NCBI GenBank assembly: GCA_964019135.1
Contig: OZ025265.1
Location: 2,604,496-2,668,495 of the forward strand
Source: Arenicola marina
Lineage: Eukaryota > Annelida > Polychaeta > Arenicolidae
DNA: 64,000 nucleotides
Direction: 5' to 3'
Positions 21,961 to 33,784 of the stretch are shown here, piece after piece. A model generated the notes under the pieces. The model was not told the origin of the DNA. It saw nothing but the letters and a program-made list of their open reading frames with translations, and searched no databases. Position numbers and translations under genes: made by a program. How positions within the stretch are numbered: position 1 is the stretch's first letter; every line of letters starts with the position of its first letter.

Positions 21961-22204
21961 GGTGCCCGAGGAACGCGGTCGTTAGGAGGGGGGGGGGGAC
22001 CCGGATCGCGGTCTCTGCGGGCAGCTCGCGGGTGTACCGCGGTGAAGGCGGCGGACAACAAAGGACTGCAGTAAGCTGTACATATAGCACGAGGCCAGGA
22101 CGGCTGGCTGGTAAGACCGCCGCGGCGTCATAGCGGACCGGGATACCGCTGGCAACACGCCAGGTGGCAAAGACGACCAACTAGGCGCCGGATGGGGAGG
22201 GATA
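21961..22204. other. CpG-rich spacer between two G-rich arrays
   Basis: CpG dinucleotides are frequent (GCGGTCGTTAGG, GTACCGCGGTGAAGGCGGCG). The minus frame stays open for 78-94 residues, but I see no recognised domain. An upstream exon or promoter of the phosphatase gene is possible. Confidence 0.3.
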
Positions 22205-24290
22205 CATACCTCCTTGTCAAAGGTTAGAGGGGTGGGGGTCCAAGGGTTAGAGGGGTGAGGGTCCAAGGGTTAGAGGGGCGGGGGTCCAAGGGGTAGAGGG
22301 GTGGGGGTCCAAGGGGGAGAGGGGTGGGGGTCCAAGGGGGAGAGGGGTGGGGGTCCAAGGGGTAGAGGGGTCGGGGTCCAAGGGGTAGAGGGGTGGGGGT
22401 CCAAGAGGTAGAGGGGTGGGGGTCCAAGGGTTAGAGGGGTGGGGGTCCAAGGGTTAGAGGGGTGGGGGTCCAAAAGTTAGAGGTCCAAGGGGTAGAGGGA
22501 TGAGGGTTCAAGGGGTAGAGGGGTGGGGGTCAAAGGGGTAGAGAGGTGGGGGTCAAAGGGTTAGAGGGGTGGGGGTCAAAGGGGTAGAGGGGTGGGGGTT
22601 AAAAGGGTAGAGGGGTGGGGGTCCAAGGGGTAGAGGGGTCGGGGTCCAAGGGGTAGAGGGGTGGGGGTCCAAGGGGTAGAGGGGTGGGGGTCCAAGGGTT
22701 AGAGAGGTGGGGGTCCAAGGGTTAGAGGGGTGGGGGTCCAAAAGTTAGAGGTCCAAGGGGTAGAGGGATGGGGGTCCAAGGGGTAGAGAGGTGGGGGTCA
22801 AAGGGTTAGAGGGGTGGGGGTGAAAGGGGTAGAGGGGTGGGGTTAAAAGGGTAGAGGGGTGGGGGTCCAAGAGGTAGAGTTCAAAGGGTTAGAGGGGTGG
22901 GGGTCTAATGGGTAGAGGCCAAAGGGGTAGAGGGGTGGTGGTCAAAGGGGTAGAGGGGTGGGGGTCCAAGGGGTAGAGGGGTGGGGGTCCAAGGGGTAGA
23001 GGGGTGGGGGTCAAAGGGGTAGAGTGGTGGGGGTCAAAGAGGTACAAAGGGGTGGGGGTCAAAGGGGTAGAGGGGTCAAAGGGGTAGAGGGGTGGGGGTC
23101 AAAGGGGTAGAGGTCAAAGGGGTAGAGGGGTGGGGGTCAAAGGGGTAGGGGTCAAAGGGGTTGAGGGGTGGGGGTCAAAGGGGTAGGGGTCAAAGGGGTT
23201 GAGGGGTGGGGGTCAAAGTGGTAGAGGGGTGGTGGTCCAAGGGGGAATAGGGGTGGTGGTCCAAGGGTTAGAGGGATGGGGCTCAAAGAGGTCGATGTCA
23301 AAGGGCTAGAGGGGTGGGGGTCCAAGGGTTAGAGGGGTGGGGGTCAAAGGGGTAGGGGTCAAAGGGGTAGAGGGGTGGGGGTCCAAGGGTTAGAGGTCCA
23401 AGGGGTAGAGGGATGGGGGTCCAAGGGGTAGAGGGGTGGGGGTCAAAGGGGTAGAGAGGTGGGGGTCAAAGGGTTAGAGGGGTGGGGGTGAAAGGGGTAG
23501 AGGGGTGGGGGTCAAAGTGGTAGAGGGGTGGTGGTCCAAAGGGGAATAGGGGTGGTGGTCCAAGGGTTAGAGGGATGGGGCTCAAAGAGGTAGATGTCAA
23601 AGGGCTAGAGGGGTGGGGGTCAAAGGGCTAGAGGGGTGGGGGTCTAAGGGTTAGAGGGGTGGGGGTTAAACGGGTAGGGGTCAAAGTGGTAGAGGGGTGG
23701 TGGTCCAAAGGGGAATACGGGTGGTGGTCCAAGGGTTAGAGGGATGGGGCTCAAAGAGGTAGATGTCAAAGGGCTAGAGGGGTGGGGGTCCAAGGGTTAG
23801 AGGGGTGGGGGTCAAAGAGGTAGAGGGGTGGCGGTCCAAAGGGGAATAGGGGTGGTGGTCCAAGGGGTATAAAAGCGTCGGTCAAAGGGGAAGAGCGGTG
23901 GCGATAAGATGGAGAATAGGGGTGGCGGAACAAGGGGTAGTGGGATGGCGGCCAAAGGGGAGAGGGGTAGCGGTCAAAGGGGAGAGGAGTGAGGTCGTTA
24001 AAGAGGTAGTGGAGGTCTAATGCCTTAGGGGTAGCGGTCAAATTGGTAGAGATCCAAGCGGTAGATGGGAGGCGGTCAATGGGGTAAAGGGGTGTTGAGT
24101 AACGGGTAGATGTTCAAGGGGTAGACGGTGGCGGTCACAGGGGTAGAGATCCAAGGGGTAGAGGGATGACGGGTGGCGGCCCAAGAGTTAGTGGATTGAC
24201 GGTCCAGGGGGTAGAGAGGTGGCGGTCCAGGGGGTAGAGAGGCGGCGGTCCAGGGGGTAGAGGAGTGGTGCCCAGAGGGGTTGAGGGGTA
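22205..24290. repeat. 23-bp G-rich array, degenerating to the right
   Basis: The unit is AGGGGTAGAGGGGTGGGGGT plus CCA, or CAA. Right of about 23870 it becomes irregular (GGCGGTCAAAGGGG forms). Every unit has four or more G runs on the plus strand, so G-quadruplexes are likely on that strand. It is C-rich in the phosphatase transcript. Confidence 0.93.
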
Positions 24291-24479
24291 GGGGGATCTT
24301 CTACAAGGTTCAGTAGGCCCCGGAGAGACGGGCGGGGGGGACGGGGCGCCAGGCGGTAGAGGGGTGGAGGAGACAGAGAGGCGGCCAGGAGCTGGTGGCC
24401 GGGGAGGGAGAGAGGAAGGGCAGCACGGCGCAACGAGCCGGGATCACAGCCTGAAGGCGGCGGAAGGAGGGACGGAGTG

Positions 24480-24960
24480 GGGCACTATGAACGTACCGCA
24501 CACTGGTCCGTGAGAAAGGGAGCAGCGTCCGGGAGAGAGACGGGGGGGGGGGGGGGCTGCACAATCGGACGTCCGGAACTCAGAGCACGCCACCTAAACA
24601 CACAGCTACCACACGTAGATCCAGATCTGACGAAGGCCGCCGCGGTGTATTGGATCCGGACACCGTCGAGCTGGCGGAATGCCCAGCAGCTGAGTTAGCA
24701 GCAGCATCCCGCCCAATGCGCCAAATCCAGACCGACGATTCCGCCATAGTCCTGATCCGGACCGAGCCCGACCCGAGGAGGAAGCACAGCCGCCGATCCA
24801 GATGTGATCGTATCCCGACAGCGAGATGGCAGCCTCACAGCGGTCCGTACCGCTGAGCCGCCCGCTGCCAGGCAACATGTACTGCGCACAGAACGGCAAC
24901 AAAGAACCCCGCAGCACTCCCAAGGCAGTCGTCGTCTGGGCAACTATCATCCGTGGTAAC
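24480..24960 (-). promoter_or_regulatory. CpG-rich region, probable promoter of the phosphatase gene
   Basis: CpG content is clearly above the flanks between 24600 and 24900, and the DNA turns AT-rich right of 24960. GTTGCCTGGCAGCG on the minus strand near 24868-24881 resembles an RFX X-box half-palindrome. Its position upstream of exon 2 fits a promoter and first exon, but no transcript evidence is available. Confidence 0.35.
24615..24747 (-). CDS. Candidate first coding exon of the phosphatase gene
   Basis: ATG at 24747 (minus, context GGACTATGG) opens 44 codons plus one base, ending at a donor-like GTGTGG. The leftover single base is exactly the phase needed by exon 2. The peptide begins MAESSVWIWRIGRD and ends SSDLDL. 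It lacks the IITQ-like start known in vertebrate members and the donor is weak, so this is a phase-consistent guess only. With it, the protein would be close to the family length. Confidence 0.28.
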
Positions 24961-25224
24961 CACGCCCCATTAACCCATTAATGCGCACTATCTGTCCCTG
25001 TGGACCCTAGGCGTGTCAAGTCTTCATCATAAACAAGCATCACAACTACAAGACTTTCCAACATTTCTATCATTGATTGCATAACCCACCACAAAAGATA
25101 AAGAAAATTCGGATGCTTCCATATAAATAACATTTTTGCACCCACAAGTACTAAACGAAACACAATGAAATGGGATTACATCTTAAATGGCATACATCTT
25201 CAGATGCAGGAGCCAACGAATGTT

Positions 25225-25380
25225 GATTAAGCAGCTCAGCCTGCTTACCAATTGAGCTGGGGAGGGTCACATTTACCTGGTTAAGCCAACCTACAGCCCC
25301 ACTGAGGGAACTTTCATTCATTCATGCATCTCAACCTGGTAACCAGCTGAGCTAGAGAGGTACCAACTACAGAAAGTAGC
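25225..25380 (-). mobile_element. Decayed tRNA-like SINE fragments
   Basis: On the minus strand CCCCAGCTCAATTGGTAAGC (near 25262) resembles a tRNA A-box region. A second similar piece, TAGCTCAGCTGGTTACC, lies near 25350. No convincing B box is seen. Confidence 0.35.
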
Positions 25381-26120
25381 AGCCTGTCAGTCAGTCAGTC
25401 AAGGTAAACTAGGAAGATATCAGTTGGGAGAGTCATGGTTGGTATTGGATGCAGAACACAAGAGATCATCATAATATTTGGATGATTGTGATGCCTGGCA
25501 GAGGACACACTACAAAGAGCCAAACACGCTACCGACGAGGCCATGGGATGCCCCTATGGAGGACCAGGAGTACAGGAGAGCTAGGCCTCCAGGGATCCTC
25601 CCTCCAACCTGTTCCACAAGTGACCTAAGATCTTTATCGTGCATGGACACAAGATTTTCAAGAGTGGCCTAAAAGTCAAACCCTAAGGTTCATCTCGATG
25701 GCAAGCCAATTCACATATTCAAAAAGGTACCAATACAGCATGGTTTATATTTAGTAATCAATGGTTGATCACTATTTCACATATTATTATCAAGCCTGCA
25801 TCAATAAAATACAAGTATAAGTTTAAGTAAACATGATTACTGGTACTTTTACCGGCACTTACAAATACCTAACTACCATCTATTTCAGTCAATTCAGTCA
25901 CTGATATGGTAATATTTTACATGTTTGAGACATTTACCAGTTTTTAATGTACAAAGAATGTAGAATCTCATATACTCCTATTCTTTACTAGACGTGAAGG
26001 GTGACAGCTGTAAGATCTTCAATGGACCTTGTGGTCAACTTTTGGATAGTTGAGCTTTGCTGATGAAACTGTTGGTACAAAACCAATTCAGGTTGCAAAT
26101 AACTGCCCCAGAGTGATCAG
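25381..26120. other. Intergenic, nothing recognised
   Basis: AT-rich, with only chance open frames. Confidence 0.55.
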
Positions 26121-26602
26121 TTTAAACATTGTAGTGGCTATTCGTACGGGTCCGTATGAATAAGCCATGTGACTATTCGTACGGCACATGGTCACATGAT
26201 GAACAGATTGACATGGAGCTGTATTACTGGTCTGTGAAGAATGATTCATCTCTATCTGAATAGAGCTGAGTGCCTTATTATTGGTACATGAAGAATTAAA
26301 TCATCTCTATATCTCTATAGAGATAATTCTCTATATCTCTATAGAGATAATTCTCTATATCTCTATAGAGCCGAGTGCCGTTGTTGTGTTCTTGGTACAT
26401 GAGGAATTAATCTACATGGGTCAGCCAGGTTGGCGGGGATAGGGGGGCTTGATCGTCACGTGACTAGGCCCTGATTGGCCAGCGTGTTAGGGGGCCATGC
26501 ATCATGGGAGTGGATTAGCGGTCTCATGACCGGTGCCATACGAACAGAAAACCAGCTAATTTATACAGACTTGTACGAATAGCCATGGCCTTTAAACATT
26601 GT
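26121..26602. mobile_element. Non-autonomous inverted-repeat element of about 460 bp
   Basis: GGCTATTCGTAC at 26136-26147 is mirrored by GTACGAATAGCC at 26573-26584, a perfect 12-bp inverted pair. The direct repeat TTTAAACATTGT occurs just outside at 26121-26132 and 26591-26602 and may be a target duplication. Inside is a small tandem of CTATATCTCTATAGAGATAA. There is no transposase frame. Confidence 0.65.
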
Positions 26603-27326
26603 TGGAATGTAATAATTGTGAAGCATTTCTTTGCATGTTAATAGCTGGGAGAGGGACACCAGGTAGACTGGCATGGCACCTTCCCTCCAAACATTTGTGG
26701 CCAGTGGATTGTTGCATTTGGGCCAGGATATTCTATCAGGCTGCCAGCTAGCCTCATTAGATTTCTTGTGGATCTAATGTCCATAACAGCCATGCTGTAG
26801 GTTGCTATTATACTGGATTTCAAAAATGATTAAGAGTGTAATATTGCATCCATTCTGGCCCTACACTAGAACTTAATAGCAAAAAGTAATGTAAATGTAA
26901 CCCCCAAACATACACCCCAAACTGACAGGTTTGTGATCCAGTGACCCATCACATTCAGATCATTTACCACATATTGCAATTGCATATAAGATATATGAAT
27001 GATAGCTACAGCAAAATCAGCATGCATGTAAACATGGGTGTCAATGGCTGGGCTTTGAATATTCATTGATACTATGGCCTATGCACAATTTCTCTACTGG
27101 GTAGGCAATGAAACAGAGCTGTCTGCTTACACCATAAACAATAAAAGATATTGTCACAATCACAGAGACTGTAACATGTGTAACAAAAATAATACAGGTG
27201 TAAGAGTTGTTTGAATGGTACAGCTTAGGACGTAATGGCATGGACATCTGGCGTTGTGTGAAACCAATAAAGTCACATGGTGCTAGAACAAAAGCTGCCA
27301 ATCCTCCCCTTTTGTGATACTGGGGC

Positions 27327-27410
27327 CGGCTCGATAGCTCAGTGGGCTAGAGCACTCTCATTGAGTGCTCTGGTCACCTGACAGAGGGTAGGATGTCATA
27401 GTGAAAAGAC
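27327..27410 (+). mobile_element. SINE head fragment, same family as 46634-46893
   Basis: GCCGGCTCGATAGCTCAGTG followed by GGCTAGAGCACTCTCATTGA and GTGCTCTGGTCACCTGA matches the head of the element at 46634, with the body missing. GATAGCTCAGTGG is the A-box region. Confidence 0.75.
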
Positions 27411-28540
27411 AACTCATAGCCGATAACTCAGTGAAAAGAAACCTACATTAACTTGAAATGATGTTTATTGATGATATATTATGTGTAAGTATCTACACCT
27501 GAAAACCCACAGCTAAAGGTACTAAATTGGAGCCAGACTTGCACCATTGGCTCGATTCATGGGTTATTCCCCAGATGGTTCAGGTTGATTCACTCTGCCA
27601 GCAGAGGGAGCTTGTTATGCTATTATGATGAGAAACTGCTCTCGCTGGATCACCAGATCATGGTACGCAAAAAAGCCTGGGTATATTGAAGTTTGAGGAC
27701 ATTATGTTATTATTTAAGAAATACTAGCCGCCCCACGAGCGGAGCATTCATACTAATAAGTGAAAGAAATAATAGTATGACAGTATTTTGTTTTATACGT
27801 CAAATAGCAGCAGGCAGAAGGTAGACATTGGGTAGATATAATATCGATAATTATATTTACATAAATTAAGACCGGGAGCTACTGAATAACGGGGCATAAG
27901 TGTTAGAGATATTTAAACACTATCTGTGCAATTATTGTGCATCCAGTACAGGATACTCAAATTGCGGCTAAAGCATGCTAATAAACGAATATCAGTCCAG
28001 TAAAACTAAGGCCCAAACTCATACATTGATTGAGTAGAAAAAAGGGGCTGATTGAGTAAAAAAAGGGACTGTTTCCCACCCGTTGTTCTTCATTTAACAT
28101 ACTTTCAGTGGACAAAATTTGCTACTGATGGGAAGTTGTGGACGCAAGACAGCACCAAACCAGGTAGCGTGCCGTAGACATGGTCACCATGCAGGATCAG
28201 CACCCGAAAGTGATATTATGCGCGAGATAAGGTGATAAGCACCCAGCGGTAATGTTGACACATGCGAGATAGCATTGACACATCTAAGAGCGACAATGTT
28301 GATACATCCAAGGCAGACCATGCAGTATATGCAGTGGTTCGGTTGGATATAGATTCAAGGCTGCTGCTGGTGTCAATGTGCTCGTGCATGCAGTGGCATA
28401 GTGGGACAGACAGCTTCATTTTATTAGTATAGATGGTTAATTGTTTAGTGGATTTCATTCAATGGTGAGTTCAGAGTGACCAATATTATATGCTGCGTTC
28501 AACACCAATGCAGAACTCAGGCCTTGTAGTTTTCTATCCT
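27411..28540. other. Intergenic, nothing recognised
   Basis: AT-rich. There is a weak run of GATGTGTCAA-like pieces at 28250-28310. Confidence 0.5.
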
Positions 28541-28900
28541 CAAAACGCCAACTTACCAGGCCTGCCTCTAAGCAGCATCTGGGCCGTTAGAGTCAGGCAG
28601 CATTTGCTGTCTGTGCGATGTTGCAGCGCATATTTTCGCGAATAGAGCGCACAGTTTTTAACCATCCGACAAAATATGCATCTTCCAGAATCCTTATGCC
28701 ATTTACTGACCTGGCGGAAAAAAATATACTTTGATTTATTGCCTTAACTTGCAATACCAGGGCTTTTGCTGGCCTAATTTATTCGATCAACGCCAGCTGC
28801 GCCAATATGGGCTGCAACACCGCAATGACAGCAAATGCTGCCTGGCTCTAACAGCACCCCGTGATAAGTTAGAAACAGGCCTGGTAAAACGCCAACGTGT
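28541..28900. mobile_element. Foldback (palindromic MITE-like) element of about 355 bp
   Basis: The left arm (28541-28640: CAAAACGCCAACTTACCAGG, then GGCAGCATTTGCTGTC) is the imperfect inverse of the right arm (28785-28897: GACAGCAAATGCTGCC, then CCTGGTAAAACGCCAAC). The arms are over 100 bp with scattered mismatches. It has no coding capacity. Confidence 0.8.
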
Positions 28901-30300
28901 ATATTTGTCATTTGTCATAACAGGTTACGCCATCTGGTGAGTGTCAATGAACAGGTTCTGTATATAAATATATCTAGATTTAATTTGGTCAAATGAATAT
29001 CTACAATGTTGGATATTCATTTATAGTGACCAAACAGATTCTACTAATCGTCTGTGTATCATCATATTACCATTATTCTACTAAACCACCCTGTGAGTTC
29101 CTTTTCACAGAGGAGTTTTCTTTTCATAAAAAAAAGCTCTTTTCACTATTTCTCTCAACTCCAGACAATTACAATCAATGCCAAAAGCCTTAATTCATGT
29201 CACGTTTGCAAACAAATGTAAATGGACTAAGCTTATCTACATACACTGCATTTGTGTTTGATGCATAAATGACAGTCAGAATCTGATAATGTCATAACTG
29301 ACAAACTGTCATCCATTGCCATTAAACAGGATGATTAAAACTGTACATAAGCTTAATAGCTGTCATTCACTGTTTGCCATGTTATCATTTAGGAAAGTCT
29401 TAGCCTTACTGCCCCTTAGGCCAACTTACCAGCGACTTCGGACTTCTTACAAGTTTAAATATCGAACTTATGATGTTTACCTACTGAGACAGTTGTGTCC
29501 ACATTATTTCATCCTGTAAACAAGCTGACATTTCTAAGTGCCTTGAGTAGGAATATGCACACAAAAATTATCCAGTTATATCAACATGAACATGACGAAA
29601 GAGACGGATAACTGCACGATATAATACGGTGAAACAACAAGTTTCTTAAGGGGGAATGTTGGGGAAAAGCTGCGGCTACGGCCACGGTGGGGGAAAACTA
29701 ACCTTTTTCTTGTGTCGATACTGAATTAAGTGGCTCGTCATCTCGACTGACTTGAGTTATAATGGACGAAGCGTCCATTTATATGCTCATGCGTGCTAAA
29801 ATCCGTGGCGATTTAATTAAAATGCAGCAACAATTTCGCGTGAAAACCTTTGCAGTAGGACGTCGATTCAAGATGGACGAAATGGCTACCAAAGTGGAAC
29901 ATAAATATGGAGCTGGCCGTTTCTACAATCTCATGAATATTAATTAGAGCCAGCAAGTATTATTTCATCTTTGGGAAAATTGACATGCTGTGTATTACTT
30001 CCTATGCATTAATATAAAGCTTACTATGAAAACAAATGACAACCTGCCGCTAGAATCCGTATATAATAGGTTTTTATGCAGTAAAGTTGGACTCAAGGAC
30101 GTTCCCGCTAAAATGACGTATACGCAGATATATAGAAACCGCTATCGTCTTTTGCTGTCTGCCATGTGATTGGTCCGTATTGACCTACCTGAAAACCCAG
30201 TGCCCGCGAACTGATGACTCCTACCTCATTCACCAGATGGCAACACGAGCGCTTTCATATTTCACCGTCCATAGTAGGATTGGGCTTTTCATTTCACAGT
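28901..30300. other. Intergenic, nothing recognised apart from one small ORF
   Basis: AT-rich. See 29762-29947 for the only frame worth a look. Confidence 0.5.
29762..29947 (+). CDS. Small ORF of 61 codons, doubtful
   Basis: MDEASIYMLMRAKIRG opens a frame rich in K, R and M with balanced composition (RVKTFAVGRRFKMDE inside) and no repeats. The ATG context is ATAATGG. I recognise no family, and there are no splice sites or poly(A) signal that would favour a gene. It could equally be a remnant of a mobile element. Confidence 0.2.
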   Translation: MDEASIYMLMRAKIRGDLIKMQQQFRVKTFAVGRRFKMDEMATKVEHKYGAGRFYNLMNIN

Positions 30301-30301
30301 A

Positions 30302-31740
30302 AACTAGGAATGTGGAAAATAATTCTTCGTGAACTGGGAATGAGGAAAATAGTTCTTCGTGAACTGGGAATGAGGAAGATTATTTTTCGTGAACTGGGAA
30401 TGAGGAAAATAGTTCTTCGTGAACTGGGAATGAGATATTAGCCGAACGTCGTGATTAAGGCTTGATCGTAAACTAAGAATTTTACTAGAATAGTAAATAA
30501 CCGTGAATTGGGAAATCGCCAATTTATACTACATATATATTCGCCCCTTCTTCATTGAATGCGGCGAGTTCTCCATTTAATTCATCGTGACTTGGGAATA
30601 AAGAAATTTTTTCGTTGTGATTTGGGAACATGACCCTCCCTTGCCCCCCCCCCCCCCCCCCCCCCCTGCCACTCTAGGACTGAAAGGGCTGCACATGTGC
30701 AGGTATAGCACCGGAGAACAAGACAAGATAAAGTGTTTTTCGTCGCCACCAAAATCACGCCTCTAGTGGACGCGTCCCTGCAGGACCCTCCTTCAACCAA
30801 CTCCTGGGGATGGGGGAGATCTATAGTTTGAGGCGGGGGGGGGTGGGGGGGGGTTATCTTTTCCGATCTCCGCGTTTGGCACCCAGGAATTATTGGAGAT
30901 TCGCGATCGGCTGTTGGTAATTTTTGGGATCGTTATCCGTACAATTCCTCGTTCAACGCGGACCCTTTGCTTATTTACCGCGATCCGTTATAGCAGTCTG
31001 TGAATTCCTCGATATTCGCGATGTCACCATTATAAGGCGCTTTTTTTTGCCCCTCGCTTTAAATTGTCCAAATCTTGGAGATTCGATATTGCTCTCCCTA
31101 ATTATTGGGGATTCGCGATTCAGATGGGGTATTCCCCTCCCCCCTTAGTTTGAAGCGGGTTAGGAATAAGAATTGTCGGGAAGGGGGGTGTTTTAAACCG
31201 GATCCTTGTAATGCACATTGCAGCGACGGATCCAGGGGTGGGGTGTACGCAGAGGGCATGTGCCCGCCCCCCGCCCCGTATTTCGCTGGAAAATAGGTAA
31301 ATTATTTTTAAAAAACGGCATCTGCCCCCCCCCCCCCTTTTCTCTAAACGGGGCACAGAGGGCTATCCCTATCCCCTCAACCCGCGTCGCAAATATCTCA
31401 CTGGATCGACGCCTCGATAGTCCGGATATTACTTCAATAAATGGTAAATTACTGAATCCGGGGGCGGGGGGGGGCGGGGGTGGCAAGGGCTCGGGGGTGG
31501 GGGTCGTATTCCCAAATCACGAAGAATGCATTTCTTTAATCGCAGAACTCCCCGCATACAATGGGAGGGGCGGATACGTGATATAAATTGGCGATTTCCC
31601 AATTCACGGTTATTTAGTATTAAAATTATCAGTTAACGATTGATGAAAATTATTGATCATGGCGTTTGGCTAATATCTCATTTCGAGTTCAGGAAGAATT
31701 CTTTCATTATTTCTAGTTCACGGTCAAATACGGATATAGT
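30302..31740. mobile_element. Foldback element with about 250-bp inverted arms and internal minisatellites
   Basis: The left arm (about 30385-30640) and right arm (about 31490-31735) are inverted copies. For example, CCGTGAATTGGGAAATCGCC at 30501-30520 has its exact inverse at 31590-31609, and GAGATATTAGCC pairs with GGCTAATATCTC. The left arm carries about five copies of a 30-bp unit (GTGAACTGGGAATGAGGAAA), while the right arm has only single degenerate forms. Long C and G runs (30645-30666, 31325-31337, 31460-31475) and GATTCGCGAT repeats fill the centre. No transposase frame. Confidence 0.75.
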
Positions 31741-32374
31741 AGATAGAAATAGAACGGACATATCACCCCCCCCCCCCCACCCCCTCTGCATTGTATGGCA
31801 TAGTTTGTGTGGTTGGGGGGAGGTTGGGGGGGGGGGCGGCGGCACCTGTGGCATTGTGAGAGGCGCGGTTCGGTTTAGGGAGTTGACGTGTCTGTGAATA
31901 GGAGTGAAATTCTCGCGACTGGATGGGCTTGGGTTGGGGCTAGTATTTACATATGATTTTTGCCCATTCCGCGTCTCGTTCTCACGCAGGCCCGTTTGCT
32001 TTGTGTGGGCCCCGTCATGGCCCTCTGGCGGAGTGCCATGGAAAGAGAGAGTTGACGGCTCGGTGCTGCCGCCCTATCGCGTGGCAGCAGAACTACAACT
32101 TGCAGCATAAATGCTGTGGACACTGGTTGAGTCGTATGGTTGGATCGGTTTGTGAGACAATTTTGGGATAGGGTAGCTGTAGTCGAGTACGCATGATTTT
32201 CTTTAACGTGAGTCAACGCTTACAGTTGCATTTTCGAAGTTTTAATCGACTTTCGGTCGTAGATAGACCAGAAAATGTGTCTTAGACTTGTCAAAGTTGG
32301 TTGTTTTTCTTTTTTCGTCACACCCCCAGCCCCACTAAGCTTATTTTATTTCAAGCATTTTGACCAAGTTGAGT
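31741..32374. other. Intergenic, nothing recognised
   Basis: Contains C and G runs at 31767-31785 and 31815-31835, and a moderately GC-rich stretch at 31980-32100 that could hold an upstream exon or promoter for the transporter. No such signal can be shown. Confidence 0.4.
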
Positions 32375-32479
32375 AGGGCCTACCCACAGGCACTCAGATC
32401 AGTTGATAAGAAGCCTCTTTATTTACTTGTGGCAGGCAGGCTTTGTATCAACTGATCTAAGCGCCTGTGGGCCTACCCG
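32375..32479. repeat. Strong hairpin, arms of about 33 bp
   Basis: CCCACAGGC...CAGATCAGTTGATA (32383-32410) faces TATCAACTGATCT...GCCTGTGGG (32446-32471), with further pairing outside. The arms match at nearly every base and enclose about 35 bp, so it may be the tip of a palindromic MITE. Confidence 0.75.
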
Positions 32480-32492
32480 TTCTGGGTATTAC

Positions 32493-33360
32493 CGTAAACG
32501 ACCTATTAGAAGCCGCGGCTTATATTAGGAAGTTGGAGGGTCAAATTCCTGGGTTTTAGTCGGAAATCAGGATGCAGCTTACACGTCAACAAATTCGGGA
32601 GATCATCCATTTCAAATGTCAATAGTCCGTTCCCTCCACAAACCCCCCGAAATCTTCATCATCGGAATCAAAGAGATCATCGGGCATACCAGGAACATCT
32701 TTATCCCCGCTTCCAGGCGACTCCACCCACACCTATTGTAGACCAATAATCAGATGCCAGTTTTCAGGTGGTGTAACTTGATACGGCTGCCGGATTCATA
32801 AACATGCAGTAGGAGCCAGCCACTGGTGTGACACTTGATAAGAGCAGCGATCGGAGAGGGAGAGTTGAATGTTGTTAGTAGTCGCGACTGCTTGTATAAA
32901 CAATTAATTGGTTTGGTAAGGTCCAGGAGAGCCAGCCACTGGTGTGACACTTGATAAGAGGTGCGATCGGAGAGGGAGAGGCGAATGTTGTTAGTAGTTG
33001 CGACTGCTTGTATAAACAATTAATTGGTTTGGTAAGGTCCAGGAGAGCCAGCCACTGGTGTGACACTTGATAAGAGGTGCGATCGGAGAGGGAGAGGCGA
33101 ATGCTGTTAGTGGTCGCGACTGCTTGTATAAACAATTAAGTGGCTTGGTTGGCCGGATGGATTAAGCAGGAATACAGGGCGGAGGGCGGGCCGGTGGGTG
33201 GGGGGGGGGGGGGGGGGGGGGGTTGGAAGGCCAAAGTCGGGGTGCGGCTTATAATATGTAGTTTTCCGGAAATGGTTCTGGGCGCTGGCCAACCCGGTTT
33301 TTAGGCCAAAGTTGGGGTGCGGCTTCTAATATGTATGCGGCTTCTAATAGGTTGTTTACG
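32493..33360. mobile_element. Inverted-repeat element of about 870 bp with an inner 125-bp tandem
   Basis: CGTAAACGACCTATTAGAAG (32493-32512, continuing CCGC) is the inverse of 33337-33360 with one mismatch in 24. GCGGCTTATA/GCGGCTTCTAATATG motifs recur just inside both ends. Three 125-bp direct repeats (GAGCCAGCCACTGGTGTGAC, with CTTGATAAGAGGTGCGATCG) span 32811-33145. A G run of about 23 lies at 33199-33222. No transposase. Confidence 0.7.
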
Positions 33361-33784
33361 TTATTATTAAAGTCAAAGTCATAAAATAAAGTCGTAGACT
33401 CATATTTCAGCCCATAATTTCCATGAATTTGTCGCGATCGCTCTAAAAATCACTGATGTGAGAAAGCAACACCGTGCAATTTTAATGATACCAAACTTAC
33501 GTGTATAGATCTACTGCGATGTTATCCTTTTTTAAGAAATAAACAATAAAGTGATAGGGATATGGCAATTGGGTTTTCTGCCTAGAGTAGCATTGCCGAA
33601 CTGCTTAGCTCCATCATGTATTACAGCCTTGTAATATATAAGTTATTATCTAGTTGGGGGGTTGTGCAATATATAGTCATTGACTGTCACAGTATCTGCC
33701 ACCCTGGTCTTTGACTTCTAGTATCTGCCACTTTGCATTCTGCTATTTACCTGGATCCTGTTGGTAACTGACTTATATTTTCAG

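Noticed and set aside
24606..24950. Minus-strand ORF of 114 codons starting MIVAQTTTALG as the phosphatase N-terminus
   Set aside because: It resembles the known start only loosely, and no donor in that frame gives the phase required by exon 2.
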